A stretch of 55,881 nucleotides of DNA from CALARM01 sp036746235 (GCA_036746235.1 DAIOEN010000020.1:1-55881); one strand, 5' to 3'; positions 18,320 through 28,156 are shown, numbered from the stretch's first letter. Numbers and translations are program-made. The notes: a model not told the origin generated them from the sequence alone.

Positions 18320-20008
18320 CTAAATTTCATTATCATAAAATATATTATATTTATATCCCTGTTCCGTAAGAAACCTTTGACGATTTGCCGCATAATCCTG
18401 ATCTACCGTGTCTCTGGTTACAAGTGTATAGAAATGAGCAATAGCACCTCCTGATTTTGGCCTCAATATTCTTCCAAGTCTCTGTGCTTCTTCCTGTCTG
18501 CTTCCAAAGGTGCCTGAAATTTCTATTATGACATTTGCATCGGGAAGATCGATACTGAAATTTCCTACTTTTGATACTACGAGAATTTTAATTTCTTCTT
18601 TTCTAAATTGTTCGAAAAGTCTCTCTCTTTCTCTTACAGGAGTTTTACCTGTAATAATTGGAAATTTATATACAGAAGCAATATATTCGAGCTGACCTAT
18701 ATACATGCCTATAATGATGAGATTATCTGCAGAGTGCTTTTTTAACAATTTTTCAAGAATAGAAATCTTCAACCTGTTATTTGCTGCCATATAATATCTG
18801 TCTCTTCCTTCTGCCAGCGCATAATTCAACCTTTCTTCTTCAGACATATGTATTCTGATTTCATAACATTCTGCTCTGGCAATCCATCCCTGTTTTTCAA
18901 GATCTTTCCATGGAACATCATATTTTTTAGGACCTATGAGGGAAAAAACGTCTCCTTCCCTTCTGTCCTCTCTGATCAGAGTGGCAGTAAGGCCGAGTCT
19001 CCGGCGGGACTGCAGTTCTGCCGTAATACGAAATACAGGAGCAGGGAGGAGATGAACCTCATCGTATATTATAAGCCCCCATTCCCTTGCATTGAATAAT
19101 TTAAAATGAGGAAATTCTTCTTCCATGTTGTAGTTATATTTTCTTTTACGATAGGTCATGACCTGATAGGTGCTTACGGTAACGGGACGGATATCTTTTC
19201 TAAGTCCACTGTATTCTCCAATCTGATCTTCAGAGAGAGAGGTTTTCTCTAACAGTTCAGAAATCCACTGTCTCACGGCTACAGTACTGGGTGTAAGTAT
19301 AAGGGTAGAACATTGCAGTTTATCCATAACTGACATGCCGACCATAGTTTTACCTGCTCCACAGGGAAGAACTATTGTGCCACACCCACCATGATGGCTT
19401 CCTCCTGCATAGAAAAGCTCTGCAGCTTCTATTTGATAGTGTCTCAGAGTGAATTCTCTTCCTTTTTTCGTAAGAGGCAGAAGTTTTATGGAAAGATCTT
19501 CACCTTTTATATAACCGGCAAGATCTTCTGCAGGATAACCTATCAGCACAAGTGCCTGTTTTATATGGCCCCTCATGGCTGAATTCATTAAAAGTTCTGT
19601 TTCGTTGACCTGCTCTTTAATATAAGGCTTGATGTTTTTATGGCCCGCTATTTCAGCAATAAGGGCTCTATCGTGACTGACCAGGAGTAACAGACCTTCT
19701 CTATTAATGAGTTTAACCCTTCCATAACGGCTTATATAGTCAATAATATCCCTGCGTATATTTTCCGGGATTTCGTATTTTGAATATTCTTCCAGACCTT
19801 TTATAATATCCCCGGCTGTTATTCCGGATGAAGCAGCATTCCACAGGGATAGAGGTGTGATTCTATAGCTGTGTATATGTTCCGGAGATTTTTCCAGTTC
19901 GGCAAATCCTGCGAGAAGATCCCTCGCCATTTCATATTTTTCATTTGCCACTTCAAGGAGAATAGTTTTGTCTCCCTGAACTATGATTGGATTTAATCGA
20001 TCTATCAA
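18320..20008 (-). CDS. XPB/ERCC3-type SF2 DNA helicase
   Basis: This 562-residue ATP-dependent DNA helicase is related to eukaryotic XPB. The N-terminal opening NPIIVQGDKTILLEV with SPEHIHSYRITPLSLWNAA is characteristic of bacterial XPB. The motor has Walker A PCGAGKT (near residue 220), the motif II box DEVH, TATLIRED (motif III/Ib region) and a C-terminal QEEAQRLGRILRPKSGG with the Arg fingers of motif VI. The start is TTG at 20008 with AGGGAG upstream. Bacterial XPB proteins unwind DNA 3' to 5' and are often paired with a nuclease or an accessory protein. Here the partner is the gene at 15417. Confidence 0.93.
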   Translation of the reverse strand: MIDRLNPIIVQGDKTILLEVANEKYEMARDLLAGFAELEKSPEHIHSYRITPLSLWNAASSGITAGDIIKGLEEYSKYEIPENIRRDIIDYISRYGRVKLINREGLLLLVSHDRALIAEIAGHKNIKPYIKEQVNETELLMNSAMRGHIKQALVLIGYPAEDLAGYIKGEDLSIKLLPLTKKGREFTLRHYQIEAAELFYAGGSHHGGCGTIVLPCGAGKTMVGMSVMDKLQCSTLILTPSTVAVRQWISELLEKTSLSEDQIGEYSGLRKDIRPVTVSTYQVMTYRKRKYNYNMEEEFPHFKLFNAREWGLIIYDEVHLLPAPVFRITAELQSRRRLGLTATLIREDRREGDVFSLIGPKKYDVPWKDLEKQGWIARAECYEIRIHMSEEERLNYALAEGRDRYYMAANNRLKISILEKLLKKHSADNLIIIGMYIGQLEYIASVYKFPIITGKTPVRERERLFEQFRKEEIKILVVSKVGNFSIDLPDANVIIEISGTFGSRQEEAQRLGRILRPKSGGAIAHFYTLVTRDTVDQDYAANRQRFLTEQGYKYNIFYDNEI

Positions 20009-20273
20009 ATAATAAAACTCCCTGAATAATAAGTTATGAAGACTGACACAGGTGAAGGTATTTCTGTATGAGTCACGGGAAAAAATTTCTCCTGTCCATC
20101 AGCCTGATAAAAAAAGAATAACATATAAATTTTCTTTTTCCTGTATTATCCCATACATATTATAGAACTGTGCCAGAAAACCTGGTACCATTGTGAGCGG
20201 GCTATAAAAGCATGGACAGGCTTGAATTTATAATAATTGATCCTGTCTGTGCCGTCAAGAGCAGGCAAAAATA

Positions 20274-23200
20274 TCATATAGAATAAACAACCAAACGTGC
20301 TTCCTTATCAGAAAACGGATGAAATACAGTCTCTTTACCCTTTGCGGCAAATCTTTCCAGTCCTGTCATAAAAGATATGCCTTCTTCCGTATCTCTTTTT
20401 GCCAGAACCTGAAGGGTCGGTTTCAGGAGATAACGGGAAAGAAACACTATGGTTTTACATTTCGCTCTCGTTATGGATACATTCAGCCTGTTCAGACTGT
20501 ATATAAATTCATCTTCGGATACTGCAAGCTCCGGGTCAGAAACTCCGTAGCTCACGATAACAGAATCACATTCCTGCCCCTGCATCTTATCCACTGTGCC
20601 GACAAAAGGCTCTGTTAATCCTCTGTTTTCCAGAACTTCACATATGGCATCAATCTGAACATGATGGGGAGAAACTATAAACAATCCCTCTTTCCAGAAT
20701 AATCTGTCACCTTCCCTGTCATCAGGATAAGGTTTTCCGGTATCTTTCATAACAAGTCTTTCTCTTAGAGCCAGAGCAATCTGTGCCACAAGTTCTGCTT
20801 CCTCACGATTTTCAGAACCGGTCCTTATGCCTTCAGTAATACAGAGAACAAGGGAATAATCAGGATCAAGCACTGTTTCTATAAATAGATTATCATAGAG
20901 ATTGTCAGTCAGTAATAATTTTTTTGTTTCTACAGCGGCGTTAAAACTTTTATATTTCTCTCCGTAAATCTTTTCTGCAGGATAAAGACAGAGGGTTCTG
21001 TTCATCCTGAAATTCTCAAAGAGCTGACATGTAAGGGTTTTATCCATGTCAGGATTTTTCAGTGCCTCGAATATAGAACGGTGCAATAAAGGCTCACCGG
21101 GGGCAGGGTCGGGGTAATAGCCCTTTATAATAGGAGGAAGCTGTCTGTCATCCCCGGCTATAAGGAGCCTTCCATCCGGTTTCAATCTGGATATTGGCAG
21201 CAATGATTCAGGCACACGAAGCTGTGAGCCTTCGTCTATTACAACCATATCAAAAGGAGTGTCTTTATCTGTCCGGGCAAACATTTTATTTGTAGAATAA
21301 ACAGTGCCTCCGAGAATACATCTGGAGTTATTACATATATAATCGAAACCTTCTTCAGATTTTACATGCAAAATTCCCGACTTTTCTTCATTATTTCTGC
21401 CCAGTCTTCCCATGGCAAATTCTTCCTTCCATATATTCAATGAAGCATTTAATTGAACGATTTTCTTCAGACAGTTATCGATTGCCGTATGAGTAAAAGC
21501 CGAAAGGAATATTTTAAAAGGTCTGTCAGTCAGTCTGTGAGCTTCAAGTATACACAGGAGGGCTGCCGCAATAAAATGAGTTTTCCCCGTTCCGGGAGGC
21601 CCCCACAGGAGAGTCAGTGTTTTATTAAATACATGGTCAAAAGCATCTCTCTGACTGTCTGTCAGATAATTTAACGAAGGTATTTTTTTCAGTCCTTTTT
21701 TTAAATCATCGTGTTCCTCTATGTCTTTACAATATTCCACAGGGTTTTGAAGCAATTTTATTACTTCCGGTTCCTCCAGACCATCCAGTTCAGAAAGTCT
21801 ATTTATGACCTTTTCGCCTGTCCAGTCAGTAAATTTCGACTGTAACAGATAATCCTTCCCTTCCTCAATCGGCGGAGACATAGCACCTTTTTTCAGTTGA
21901 AGAGTAACCCTGCCGGGGTGAGAATTATCTTTAATCTGAGCCAGATATAAAGCTTTATTTTTCGGAGCGTAATATTTATATTTCGGGTATTCCGTAAAAC
22001 TCATCTGGTCTTTATCTCCTTCCGGCGTGTCTTCACTCAGGATATAAGACCATATATTATTTCCATCCAGTTTGCCTGAAACATCTGTTTCTTTCAGTGA
22101 AAACTCTGCCTCTGCATAACCTTTAAATACCTCGACATTTCCCGTTCCGGTCAGAGTAAAGGCAATACCTTTCTGTTTCCTTTCATTCATTGGAAGTGTT
22201 CTCTGTTCTTTTATGGAGAGATAGCTCATAACAGTCTCATATCTGATTATAAAATCCAGCTGTGATAAAAGGGGATGATTGAAATTCCTGGAAGAAGGCA
22301 GAGAAAATTTCGGCGGACAGGCAAAAAGAAGACCTCTGGCACAGTGTCTGATACCGGTGAGTATATATGATGTGGCATAAAGGCGTTTTTTCAGTTCTTT
22401 TTCAATCCATTCTATCCTTTTTGTATCATCATTATTCCAGACTTTATATATGGCATCTGATTTAAGTGCATTGGACAGTCTGAAGGTGAAATTATCCATA
22501 GGATTATATGTGAAATTTTTCCCTGTAACACTGTTAAAAACATCCAGCACATCAGATAACTGATAGGCCACAGGTACAGGCAGGGCAAAGAGGGATCTTA
22601 TAACATCTATTATTTTCACTGCAGGGAAAGAGGCTTCAACATCAGGATGTTCTTCATTGACAAGGAGATTTTCGCTATGAAAATGAAAGAATAAAGATAA
22701 AGATTTCTCTGACACGAGTGGATCTTTCAGACCTTCGAGCAGTAATTCTTTAAGCAATTCCCATTCGAAACTATCAAACACATAGGTCTGAAGAGATTTT
22801 TTTTCTTTCCATTGTTCTTTACTTTCATTTTTAGTCTCATTATAATCATGGACTTCTTTAAATATATCGTATATGCACTCTATAAATTCCCTTCTGACTC
22901 TTTTACAGTCCTCCATAGACGACGCTACGAACTGTTTTTCCAGTATACTCTTCTCTGTAAATATGTCATCAAAGCTATTACAGAGACAGGCGGCGCTGTA
23001 AATATGACCCGACACTGGTTCTTTTTGAATGGTAAGAAAGAGTTTTACATCTTCCCATAGAGGCATTGAAACGGAAGAAGAGCCGAAATTATAGATCTGA
23101 CCGTCTATAAGAGCATCTACCGTTCTGGCGAGCCTTTCCTGTTTACCGGAAAGAGAAGCACATCTGGAAAGAGATTTTTTACTCCTATTCTCTGAAAGAA

Positions 23201-24062
23201 ATTTCTTCATACTGATTAAATCATCTATATGTTCTTCATCTGAAAGGAATTTTCTTCCCATAGAAGTCAGATAAGGTATGAGGGAAATACTTCTCGTATC
23301 TTCCGCTTCTTTCCGGCAGAAGTCATAATATTCACACCACTCGCATCTGTAATGAATATGCCAGTGGACAGAGTCTGTCTGTGATATGCGTGGTATGTCA
23401 GAAGAAAGCATTTCTTCAATCTGAGGGATAACAGTATTGATATTAAACCATTCAGGTTCCGGTAATCCGTAAGTCCAGACACCGCCTTTTGAGAAATTCA
23501 CTTCTCTGTCTATGCTTCGGGCTTTACAGATATGGGAGAGGAACAAGGCATATAAGGCGACCTGAATCTTATGGGAAATTTTCATTTCATCAGAGGCTTT
23601 TACGTCTATTATGCAGAGTTCTGTTCCGTTACCGTTTTTACAGGCATATATAAGATCAGGGAAACAGGTGGTGAATTTTACGCATGACCTGTCCAGATTA
23701 TAGGTTTTATAAAAAGATTCCGGCACAGTAAGACACCCCTGGTAAAGGTATTCTTCTTTTCCTATATTTCGTAAAATATCTATAGTGCTTTTTTCGTCAT
23801 GAACATGATTGAATAATCTCTCTGCATCTGTGGCAGATGATCTGTAAACTCTTTTATTTTCGTTTATCAGGTTATTTATAACTTTTTCTTCCCATTTATA
23901 TCCCGCTTCCAGCATGGCTTTTGTAACAGGGCTGTGGTCATAAGGTGAAGGAGGTATGTTTTTCCTCTTCTTCTCTTCCGAAGGAGTGGCTTCATAGACC
24001 AGATATCTTTCACATTCATGGTAGAAATACCGTGCAATTCTTGAGGGAGATATATTCAGCAT
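20274..24062 (-). CDS. Dna2-like protein: Cas4/RecB-type Fe-S nuclease fused to an SF1B helicase
   Basis: This is a 1262-residue DNA-processing enzyme. Residues 1-250 form a PD-(D/E)XK nuclease: IIDVKASD near 151 carries the catalytic DxK, and CEWCEYYDFC near 239-248, with an upstream Cys, suits an Fe-S cluster as in Cas4/AddB. Residues 790-1235 are a UPF1/Dna2-like helicase: GPPGTGKTHF near 820, DEGSQL near 942, GDDRQLPP, then GTVDKMQGQECD and LNVSITRAK near 1185-1200. The middle 500 residues show no motif I know. It is 265 bases upstream of the XPB operon on the same strand, with no recognisable terminator between. It probably acts in DNA end processing or defence; which one cannot be told from sequence. 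Confidence 0.88.
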   Translation of the reverse strand: MLNISPSRIARYFYHECERYLVYEATPSEEKKRKNIPPSPYDHSPVTKAMLEAGYKWEEKVINNLINENKRVYRSSATDAERLFNHVHDEKSTIDILRNIGKEEYLYQGCLTVPESFYKTYNLDRSCVKFTTCFPDLIYACKNGNGTELCIIDVKASDEMKISHKIQVALYALFLSHICKARSIDREVNFSKGGVWTYGLPEPEWFNINTVIPQIEEMLSSDIPRISQTDSVHWHIHYRCEWCEYYDFCRKEAEDTRSISLIPYLTSMGRKFLSDEEHIDDLISMKKFLSENRSKKSLSRCASLSGKQERLARTVDALIDGQIYNFGSSSVSMPLWEDVKLFLTIQKEPVSGHIYSAACLCNSFDDIFTEKSILEKQFVASSMEDCKRVRREFIECIYDIFKEVHDYNETKNESKEQWKEKKSLQTYVFDSFEWELLKELLLEGLKDPLVSEKSLSLFFHFHSENLLVNEEHPDVEASFPAVKIIDVIRSLFALPVPVAYQLSDVLDVFNSVTGKNFTYNPMDNFTFRLSNALKSDAIYKVWNNDDTKRIEWIEKELKKRLYATSYILTGIRHCARGLLFACPPKFSLPSSRNFNHPLLSQLDFIIRYETVMSYLSIKEQRTLPMNERKQKGIAFTLTGTGNVEVFKGYAEAEFSLKETDVSGKLDGNNIWSYILSEDTPEGDKDQMSFTEYPKYKYYAPKNKALYLAQIKDNSHPGRVTLQLKKGAMSPPIEEGKDYLLQSKFTDWTGEKVINRLSELDGLEEPEVIKLLQNPVEYCKDIEEHDDLKKGLKKIPSLNYLTDSQRDAFDHVFNKTLTLLWGPPGTGKTHFIAAALLCILEAHRLTDRPFKIFLSAFTHTAIDNCLKKIVQLNASLNIWKEEFAMGRLGRNNEEKSGILHVKSEEGFDYICNNSRCILGGTVYSTNKMFARTDKDTPFDMVVIDEGSQLRVPESLLPISRLKPDGRLLIAGDDRQLPPIIKGYYPDPAPGEPLLHRSIFEALKNPDMDKTLTCQLFENFRMNRTLCLYPAEKIYGEKYKSFNAAVETKKLLLTDNLYDNLFIETVLDPDYSLVLCITEGIRTGSENREEAELVAQIALALRERLVMKDTGKPYPDDREGDRLFWKEGLFIVSPHHVQIDAICEVLENRGLTEPFVGTVDKMQGQECDSVIVSYGVSDPELAVSEDEFIYSLNRLNVSITRAKCKTIVFLSRYLLKPTLQVLAKRDTEEGISFMTGLERFAAKGKETVFHPFSDKEARLVVYSI

Positions 24063-24147
24063 GGACAGGCCTCTTTTCTATATTATATGTTGAAATAGTA
24101 TTCACGTCTTCAGGGAATATTCCTTCAATGATTATGTGAGAATCGTG

Positions 24148-24167
24148 ACGCGTAACGCGTTACGCGT
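24148..24167. repeat. 20-bp perfect palindrome built from ACGCGT and GTAACG units
   Basis: ACGCGTAACG is followed by its exact reverse complement, and GTGACG/GTGACGG flank it on both sides. It is far more GC-rich than its surroundings. It looks like a mobile intergenic repeat rather than a promoter. Only one copy lies in this window. Confidence 0.6.
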
Positions 24168-24251
24168 GACGGGTTTAATCCCAGCGAATTACGCATTACG
24201 AGATTATTTTTGATTATTACAATAAAGTTCTTATAAGTGGGGGCACCTTAT

Positions 24252-24292
24252 GTGATAATTGAAGTCTCAATACCTTCATGATATAATAAATC
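24252..24292 (+). promoter_or_regulatory. Promoter/operator shared with 39585-39625
   Basis: TTGAAG (24259-24264), 17 bases and TATAAT (24282-24287) form a good sigma-70 promoter. The whole 41-base block recurs at 39585-39625 with one mismatch. Inside it, TGAAG and CTTCA form an inverted repeat across the spacer, a likely repressor site. Here it would drive the PIN toxin pair. Confidence 0.6.
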
Positions 24293-24398
24293 TGGATATT
24301 ACTTTTAAATAACTGACGATAATGTCGTCAGAAGCCGAAAATTAGAGATTGAAAAAGCTATTTCACAGGCAATTTATTTTATTCAGAGGAATTAGCCG

Positions 24399-24875
24399 GT
24401 GTATATATATTTCGATATGAATATTTACAACAGAATATTTGATTCTCAAAGCAACCTGAGAGTGCGCTTTGAAAGTATGGCTATAGATATAATATTTCAA
24501 ATGATTGATGAAGGAAAATATAAGCTATGCTGGTCTTTTATTCTGGAACATGAAAATAGTAAAAATCCTTTTCTGTATCGCAGAATGTATATTAATTTAC
24601 TGTCAAAATCCTGTAAGACTGTTATATCTCCTGACGTAGAAATTAAGAATATATCTGAAAAAATTATTGCAAACTCAAAGGCAAAAATTAAAGATGCACT
24701 TCACCTTGCCTGTGCAATACATAGAAACTATGCTTATTTTATAACCTGTGATGATAAATTTATAAGGACTATTCAAAAACACAGAGATTTATTGAAGGAC
24801 TGCACCGGTTCAATAAAGTTATTTAATCCTGTAGATTTTATCAGAAGGGGGCTGAATATAGATGTTATCGAATAA
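24399..24875 (+). CDS. PIN-domain ribonuclease toxin
   Basis: PIN toxins are metal-dependent RNases that cleave tRNA, rRNA or mRNA. This 158-residue protein starts with GTG at 24399 behind AGAGGA. It shows the PIN acidic residues in order: FDMNIYNRIFD at the N-terminus, an acidic EHEN near residue 50, KDALHLACAI near 105 and FITCDDKF near 118. It overlaps the next small gene by 14 bases. In this arrangement the downstream gene should encode the antitoxin, the reverse of the usual VapBC order. Transcription is probably from the repeated promoter at 24252. Confidence 0.85.
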   Translation: MYIYFDMNIYNRIFDSQSNLRVRFESMAIDIIFQMIDEGKYKLCWSFILEHENSKNPFLYRRMYINLLSKSCKTVISPDVEIKNISEKIIANSKAKIKDALHLACAIHRNYAYFITCDDKFIRTIQKHRDLLKDCTGSIKLFNPVDFIRRGLNIDVIE

Positions 24876-25095
24876 AAAATTATCTTATAATGACAAGGAA
24901 ATAATGGAAAAAGGTGCAAGAGCTTTAATTAAAGAACTTGGTTACAGTGGTTTTCTGAGGTTCATACGTTTTATGGATTACGGAGGAGAAGATTACCTTA
25001 AGATACAGGATGAAATTTATAAAGATATGTCTCTGGAACAAATATATGAAGAGGCAAAAGAGCACTGGGAAAAAACAAGTAAAGAAGAAGATTAA
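24862..25095 (+). CDS. Putative antitoxin of the PIN toxin
   Basis: This 77-residue acidic protein starts inside the end of the PIN gene (14-base overlap), which implies translational coupling. The sequence is helical (IMEKGARALIKELG, SLEQIYEEAKEHWEK) with no recognised DNA-binding motif. The antitoxin role is inferred from position, size and charge only. The WYL regulator starts 6 bases after its stop, so all three are probably in one operon. Confidence 0.7.
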   Translation: MLSNKKLSYNDKEIMEKGARALIKELGYSGFLRFIRFMDYGGEDYLKIQDEIYKDMSLEQIYEEAKEHWEKTSKEED

Positions 25096-25101
25096 TTTTT
25101 T

Positions 25102-26160
25102 ATGCCGGACTCAGGATATAAAGAAATAAACTTTAAAAGAACAAAAGAGAGAAAATACGGGCCGAACAGCAAACTCGTAAATATCTTAAATCTCCTTTAT
25201 ATGCTCCTGAAAGGAGATAATAAAAACACAGAAGATTATAGCAGAATATTAAAATGCACAAAGTCTGCAGTAAAGAAATATATTGACGAAATAAGATATA
25301 CTTACGATCTGAGCGGTGAATACAGGATATTTGATATAGTATACGATAGAAATAAAAAACAGTACAACCTCTGGACCACAAGAGACGTATTCGTAAATTG
25401 CCTGCCAGAGGAAGTAGAAGCTTTATATATGGCAGTAAAATATCTCTCAGGTATGGAAGGCACACCTCTGGAATTTCTGGACGAACTCGAAAATAAACTC
25501 AAGCAATATTATCATAAAGGATTAAAAAAAAGAAGAGAAAAACCTGTTTACCTTTCTGCTCCGAAAACAAGAAGCAGGTTATCGGATTTACTCGATAAGA
25601 TTAATGATGCCATGATCGGCAAAGACAGAAAGAAACTGGTCATAAATTATGTAAAAACCAGAGAAAAACAATCAGAAAAAAGAGAAATAGTACCTTATTC
25701 CCTTATGGTCTATGATTATGAATGGTATGTCAGGGCTTTCTGTCTTAAAGACAAAGTGTTAAAAACTTTTGTCGTCAATCAGATAGATATAAAGGGAGAG
25801 CCGGCAGAGTTAACAGGAAGTGAAAGAGAAGAATTACCTGCAAATCCGGATCTGTCTGTCGTGCATATGTGGGACTGGTCTCATCCGGATGAAGACTGGG
25901 AACCTGTAAAGGTACGATTGAAATTTACCGGGTTTAAAGCTGACGAGATGAGAAAAAAACTTGCTTACAGACAGGAACACAGGAGCCAGAAGATTGAAGA
26001 AGAACAGAAAGATTATATAATAGTGTCTTTTGAAGTGAAAAAGCCATTTAATATGGTTTCATGGATACTTAAATACGGCTCCCATGTAACGGTACTGGAG
26101 CCGGAAGAGCTCAGGGAAAGAATTAAAGACGAAGTAAGTAAGATTATAAATTTATATTAG
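25102..26160 (+). CDS. WYL-domain transcriptional regulator
   Basis: This 352-residue cytoplasmic regulator has helical DNA-binding residues at 25-75 (LVNILNLLYMLL, CTKSAVKKYIDEIR) that form an HTH. Residues 175-260 form a WYL domain (LVINYVKTREKQSEKREIVPYSLMVYDYEWYV, seen in parts), the likely sensor of nucleic acid or nucleotide ligands. The C-terminal WCX part (VRLKFTGF, ILKYGSHVTVLEP) completes the standard YafY/PafC-type layout. WYL regulators are common in phage-defence islands. It directly follows the PIN pair and may control it. Confidence 0.88.
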   Translation: MPDSGYKEINFKRTKERKYGPNSKLVNILNLLYMLLKGDNKNTEDYSRILKCTKSAVKKYIDEIRYTYDLSGEYRIFDIVYDRNKKQYNLWTTRDVFVNCLPEEVEALYMAVKYLSGMEGTPLEFLDELENKLKQYYHKGLKKRREKPVYLSAPKTRSRLSDLLDKINDAMIGKDRKKLVINYVKTREKQSEKREIVPYSLMVYDYEWYVRAFCLKDKVLKTFVVNQIDIKGEPAELTGSEREELPANPDLSVVHMWDWSHPDEDWEPVKVRLKFTGFKADEMRKKLAYRQEHRSQKIEEEQKDYIIVSFEVKKPFNMVSWILKYGSHVTVLEPEELRERIKDEVSKIINLY

Positions 26161-26329
26161 AAGCGTGATGTGCGATGCCCTGTTCATATAGACCTCACAG
26201 AATCTCCACTGTTTTAACACTCATTTAGATTTTTTTATCCTGCTTCATCAGTAGCTACACCATAATAGTCCCTCCTCTGTATAATGAGAGTAAGATAGTA
26301 AAAATTGACATAACGAGGAGGTAATCAAT

Positions 26330-27967
26330 ATGTTCAGAGTAACGCCCGAGTATGTGGCTCTCAGCAGAAGAGCCGGCAGAATTATGAATACCGATGTTAT
26401 GTTTCGTATATCCGACAAAGAAAGAGCGGATTTTATAGAAACAGTTGAACTTGCATCAGGAGGCTTCGATACTCTCCCTGAAAGATTTAAGGAATTAATC
26501 CTTGCCGGAGAGAAAGAAAGAGAGATAGAGATAGAAAAAATACTGAAGAAAGAAAAAGAAGCTATTCTTTTTTACGATTACAAAACAAAACCTTATAAGG
26601 AATTTTCTAACTTCTACCCCTCCGAAATAGACATAGACGGAAAGACTTATCCAACGGTGGAACATTATTTTCAGGCATGGAAAGCAACAGATAAAGAACA
26701 TCATGAAAAGATCAGAGAGGCAAAAACTCCTGATGAAGCCAAACAGCTCGGCAAATCTATAAAAAACCGTTCTGACTGGGAAGAGATCAAATCAGACGTA
26801 ATGTTTAACGGTGTCTATGCAAAATTTACACAGAATGAAGAGCTAAAAAAACTGTTGCTTTCAACAGGTGACAGGATCATTCATGAACATACCAGGAAAG
26901 ATAAGGTATGGGGCTGGTATGATTGGAAAGGTGAGGACAGACTCGGTAGAATTCTAATGGAAGTAAGAAAGAAAATCCTGATTCAGACAGAAAAAAAAGC
27001 TACTAAAGAACCTGAGAGATTTGAAATCACGAAAGTATCTGTTAAAGAAGGCCATGAGAAAAAAGAAAAGGAAAATCCGGAGAACCGCATATGGGAAGAA
27101 TTTATTGAACAGTATTTTCCGCAGTTTATGGAATTCTTTTTCACTGATATATATGAGAAAATAGATTTTACAAAGAAAATAACCTTTCAGGACAAAGAAC
27201 TGGAAAGGGTCGTAAAAGGCAGAGACCTGTGGGAAAATACTGCCTGTAAGCTTGTTAAATGCCATCTGAAACATAAAAACAGGGAAAGCTTTATGTTATA
27301 TATTGAGGTCAATAAAAGAGAAGAGAACAATCTGTCAGAGAGAATCGATCACTTTTACGGCACGGGCCATGATAAATGCCATAAAAAAACAGCGGCAATT
27401 GTCATAATTTCAGACAGTAAGGGACATTTTACAGCAGACAGCTATGAAGTAAATCAGCAGGGAAATAAATTAACACTTAAATTTCCTGTCATGAACAGAC
27501 CGGAAGAACTCGGAAGAAGCGACAATCCCTTTGCAATGGTGGTAAGAATATATCCTGCCCTTTCTGAAATCGATAAAAACGATATTAAACATCTTTATTC
27601 AACAAAACTATCTCTGGCAAAAGAGATAATCAAAAGCGGGAAATATAACAGAGACGACACTTTATATATGCTGAATTTTCTCGATGCCCTGATTATTCTT
27701 CCTGAAGAACTGGAAAGTAAATTTTATTATGATGAAGTGAAGAAGATGTCTTTTAAAGAGGAAACAGGTAAAGATCTGATATATCCCGTGCCGGTGGAAG
27801 TTACTGAAGAGGAAAGAGACACCTGTCCTGACTGTGACGATTACCCCTGCATAGGTACTGACGGGAAAGGTAACAGTTACTACGAGTGCTGGAACTGCGG
27901 CTGGATAGAATATATATCGCCGGAGAAATATAAAAGGTTTATGGAGAGATTGCAGGAGATTTTTTAG
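26330..27967 (+). CDS. NADAR domain fused to an Rpn-like PD-(D/E)XK domain and a zinc ribbon
   Basis: This 545-residue protein has an unusual architecture. Residues 78-215 are a NADAR (YbiA/DUF1768) domain: FSNFYPS, YPTVEHYFQAWKA, FNGVYAKF and RLGRILMEVR. NADAR hydrolases act on N-glycosides and on ADP-ribosylated guanine in DNA. Residues 254-490 resemble Rpn/transposase-type PD-(D/E)XK proteins (YFPQFMEFFF, DIYEKIDFTK, CKLVKCHLKH, MLYIEVNKRE). ERIDHFYGTGHDK replaces the usual ERMF-YNYRI. Residues 498-525 hold two Cys pairs (CPDC, CWNC), a zinc ribbon. The RBS is GAGGAGG. It stands alone between the WYL gene and a nuclease gene. A role in reversing or responding to DNA ADP-ribosylation is inference. 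Confidence 0.8.
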   Translation: MFRVTPEYVALSRRAGRIMNTDVMFRISDKERADFIETVELASGGFDTLPERFKELILAGEKEREIEIEKILKKEKEAILFYDYKTKPYKEFSNFYPSEIDIDGKTYPTVEHYFQAWKATDKEHHEKIREAKTPDEAKQLGKSIKNRSDWEEIKSDVMFNGVYAKFTQNEELKKLLLSTGDRIIHEHTRKDKVWGWYDWKGEDRLGRILMEVRKKILIQTEKKATKEPERFEITKVSVKEGHEKKEKENPENRIWEEFIEQYFPQFMEFFFTDIYEKIDFTKKITFQDKELERVVKGRDLWENTACKLVKCHLKHKNRESFMLYIEVNKREENNLSERIDHFYGTGHDKCHKKTAAIVIISDSKGHFTADSYEVNQQGNKLTLKFPVMNRPEELGRSDNPFAMVVRIYPALSEIDKNDIKHLYSTKLSLAKEIIKSGKYNRDDTLYMLNFLDALIILPEELESKFYYDEVKKMSFKEETGKDLIYPVPVEVTEEERDTCPDCDDYPCIGTDGKGNSYYECWNCGWIEYISPEKYKRFMERLQEIF

Positions 27968-28156
27968 ACAGCCTGGTTTTATATAATAATCAGGCCGGAG
28001 AACAGAAATCTTTATTCCAACAAAACTTTTTGTTTTATTTGTAATTATTTTGCATGAAAAGGATTTGGGGAATTTCCTATAGAAATTTTTTATGATATGG
28101 TTAGTAAAAAAATAATAAGTAGATAATATTTAATAAAAGAAAGAAAGGAATTATTT

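Larger units (their letters stand above)
24063..24398. other. Intergenic region with a CG-rich palindrome and a repeated promoter
   Basis: This is the divergent space between the Dna2-like gene and the PIN toxin. It contains the MluI-type palindrome at 24148-24167, a related motif at about 24187-24201 (ATTACGCATTACG) and the repeated promoter at 24252-24292. The rest (24300-24390) shows a short palindrome GACGATAATGTCGTC and no complete gene. Confidence 0.6.

Noticed and set aside
20009..20273. Small gene or RNA between XPB and the Dna2-like gene
   Set aside because: No open frame with a ribosome-binding site and no convincing hairpin or tRNA-like fold is seen.
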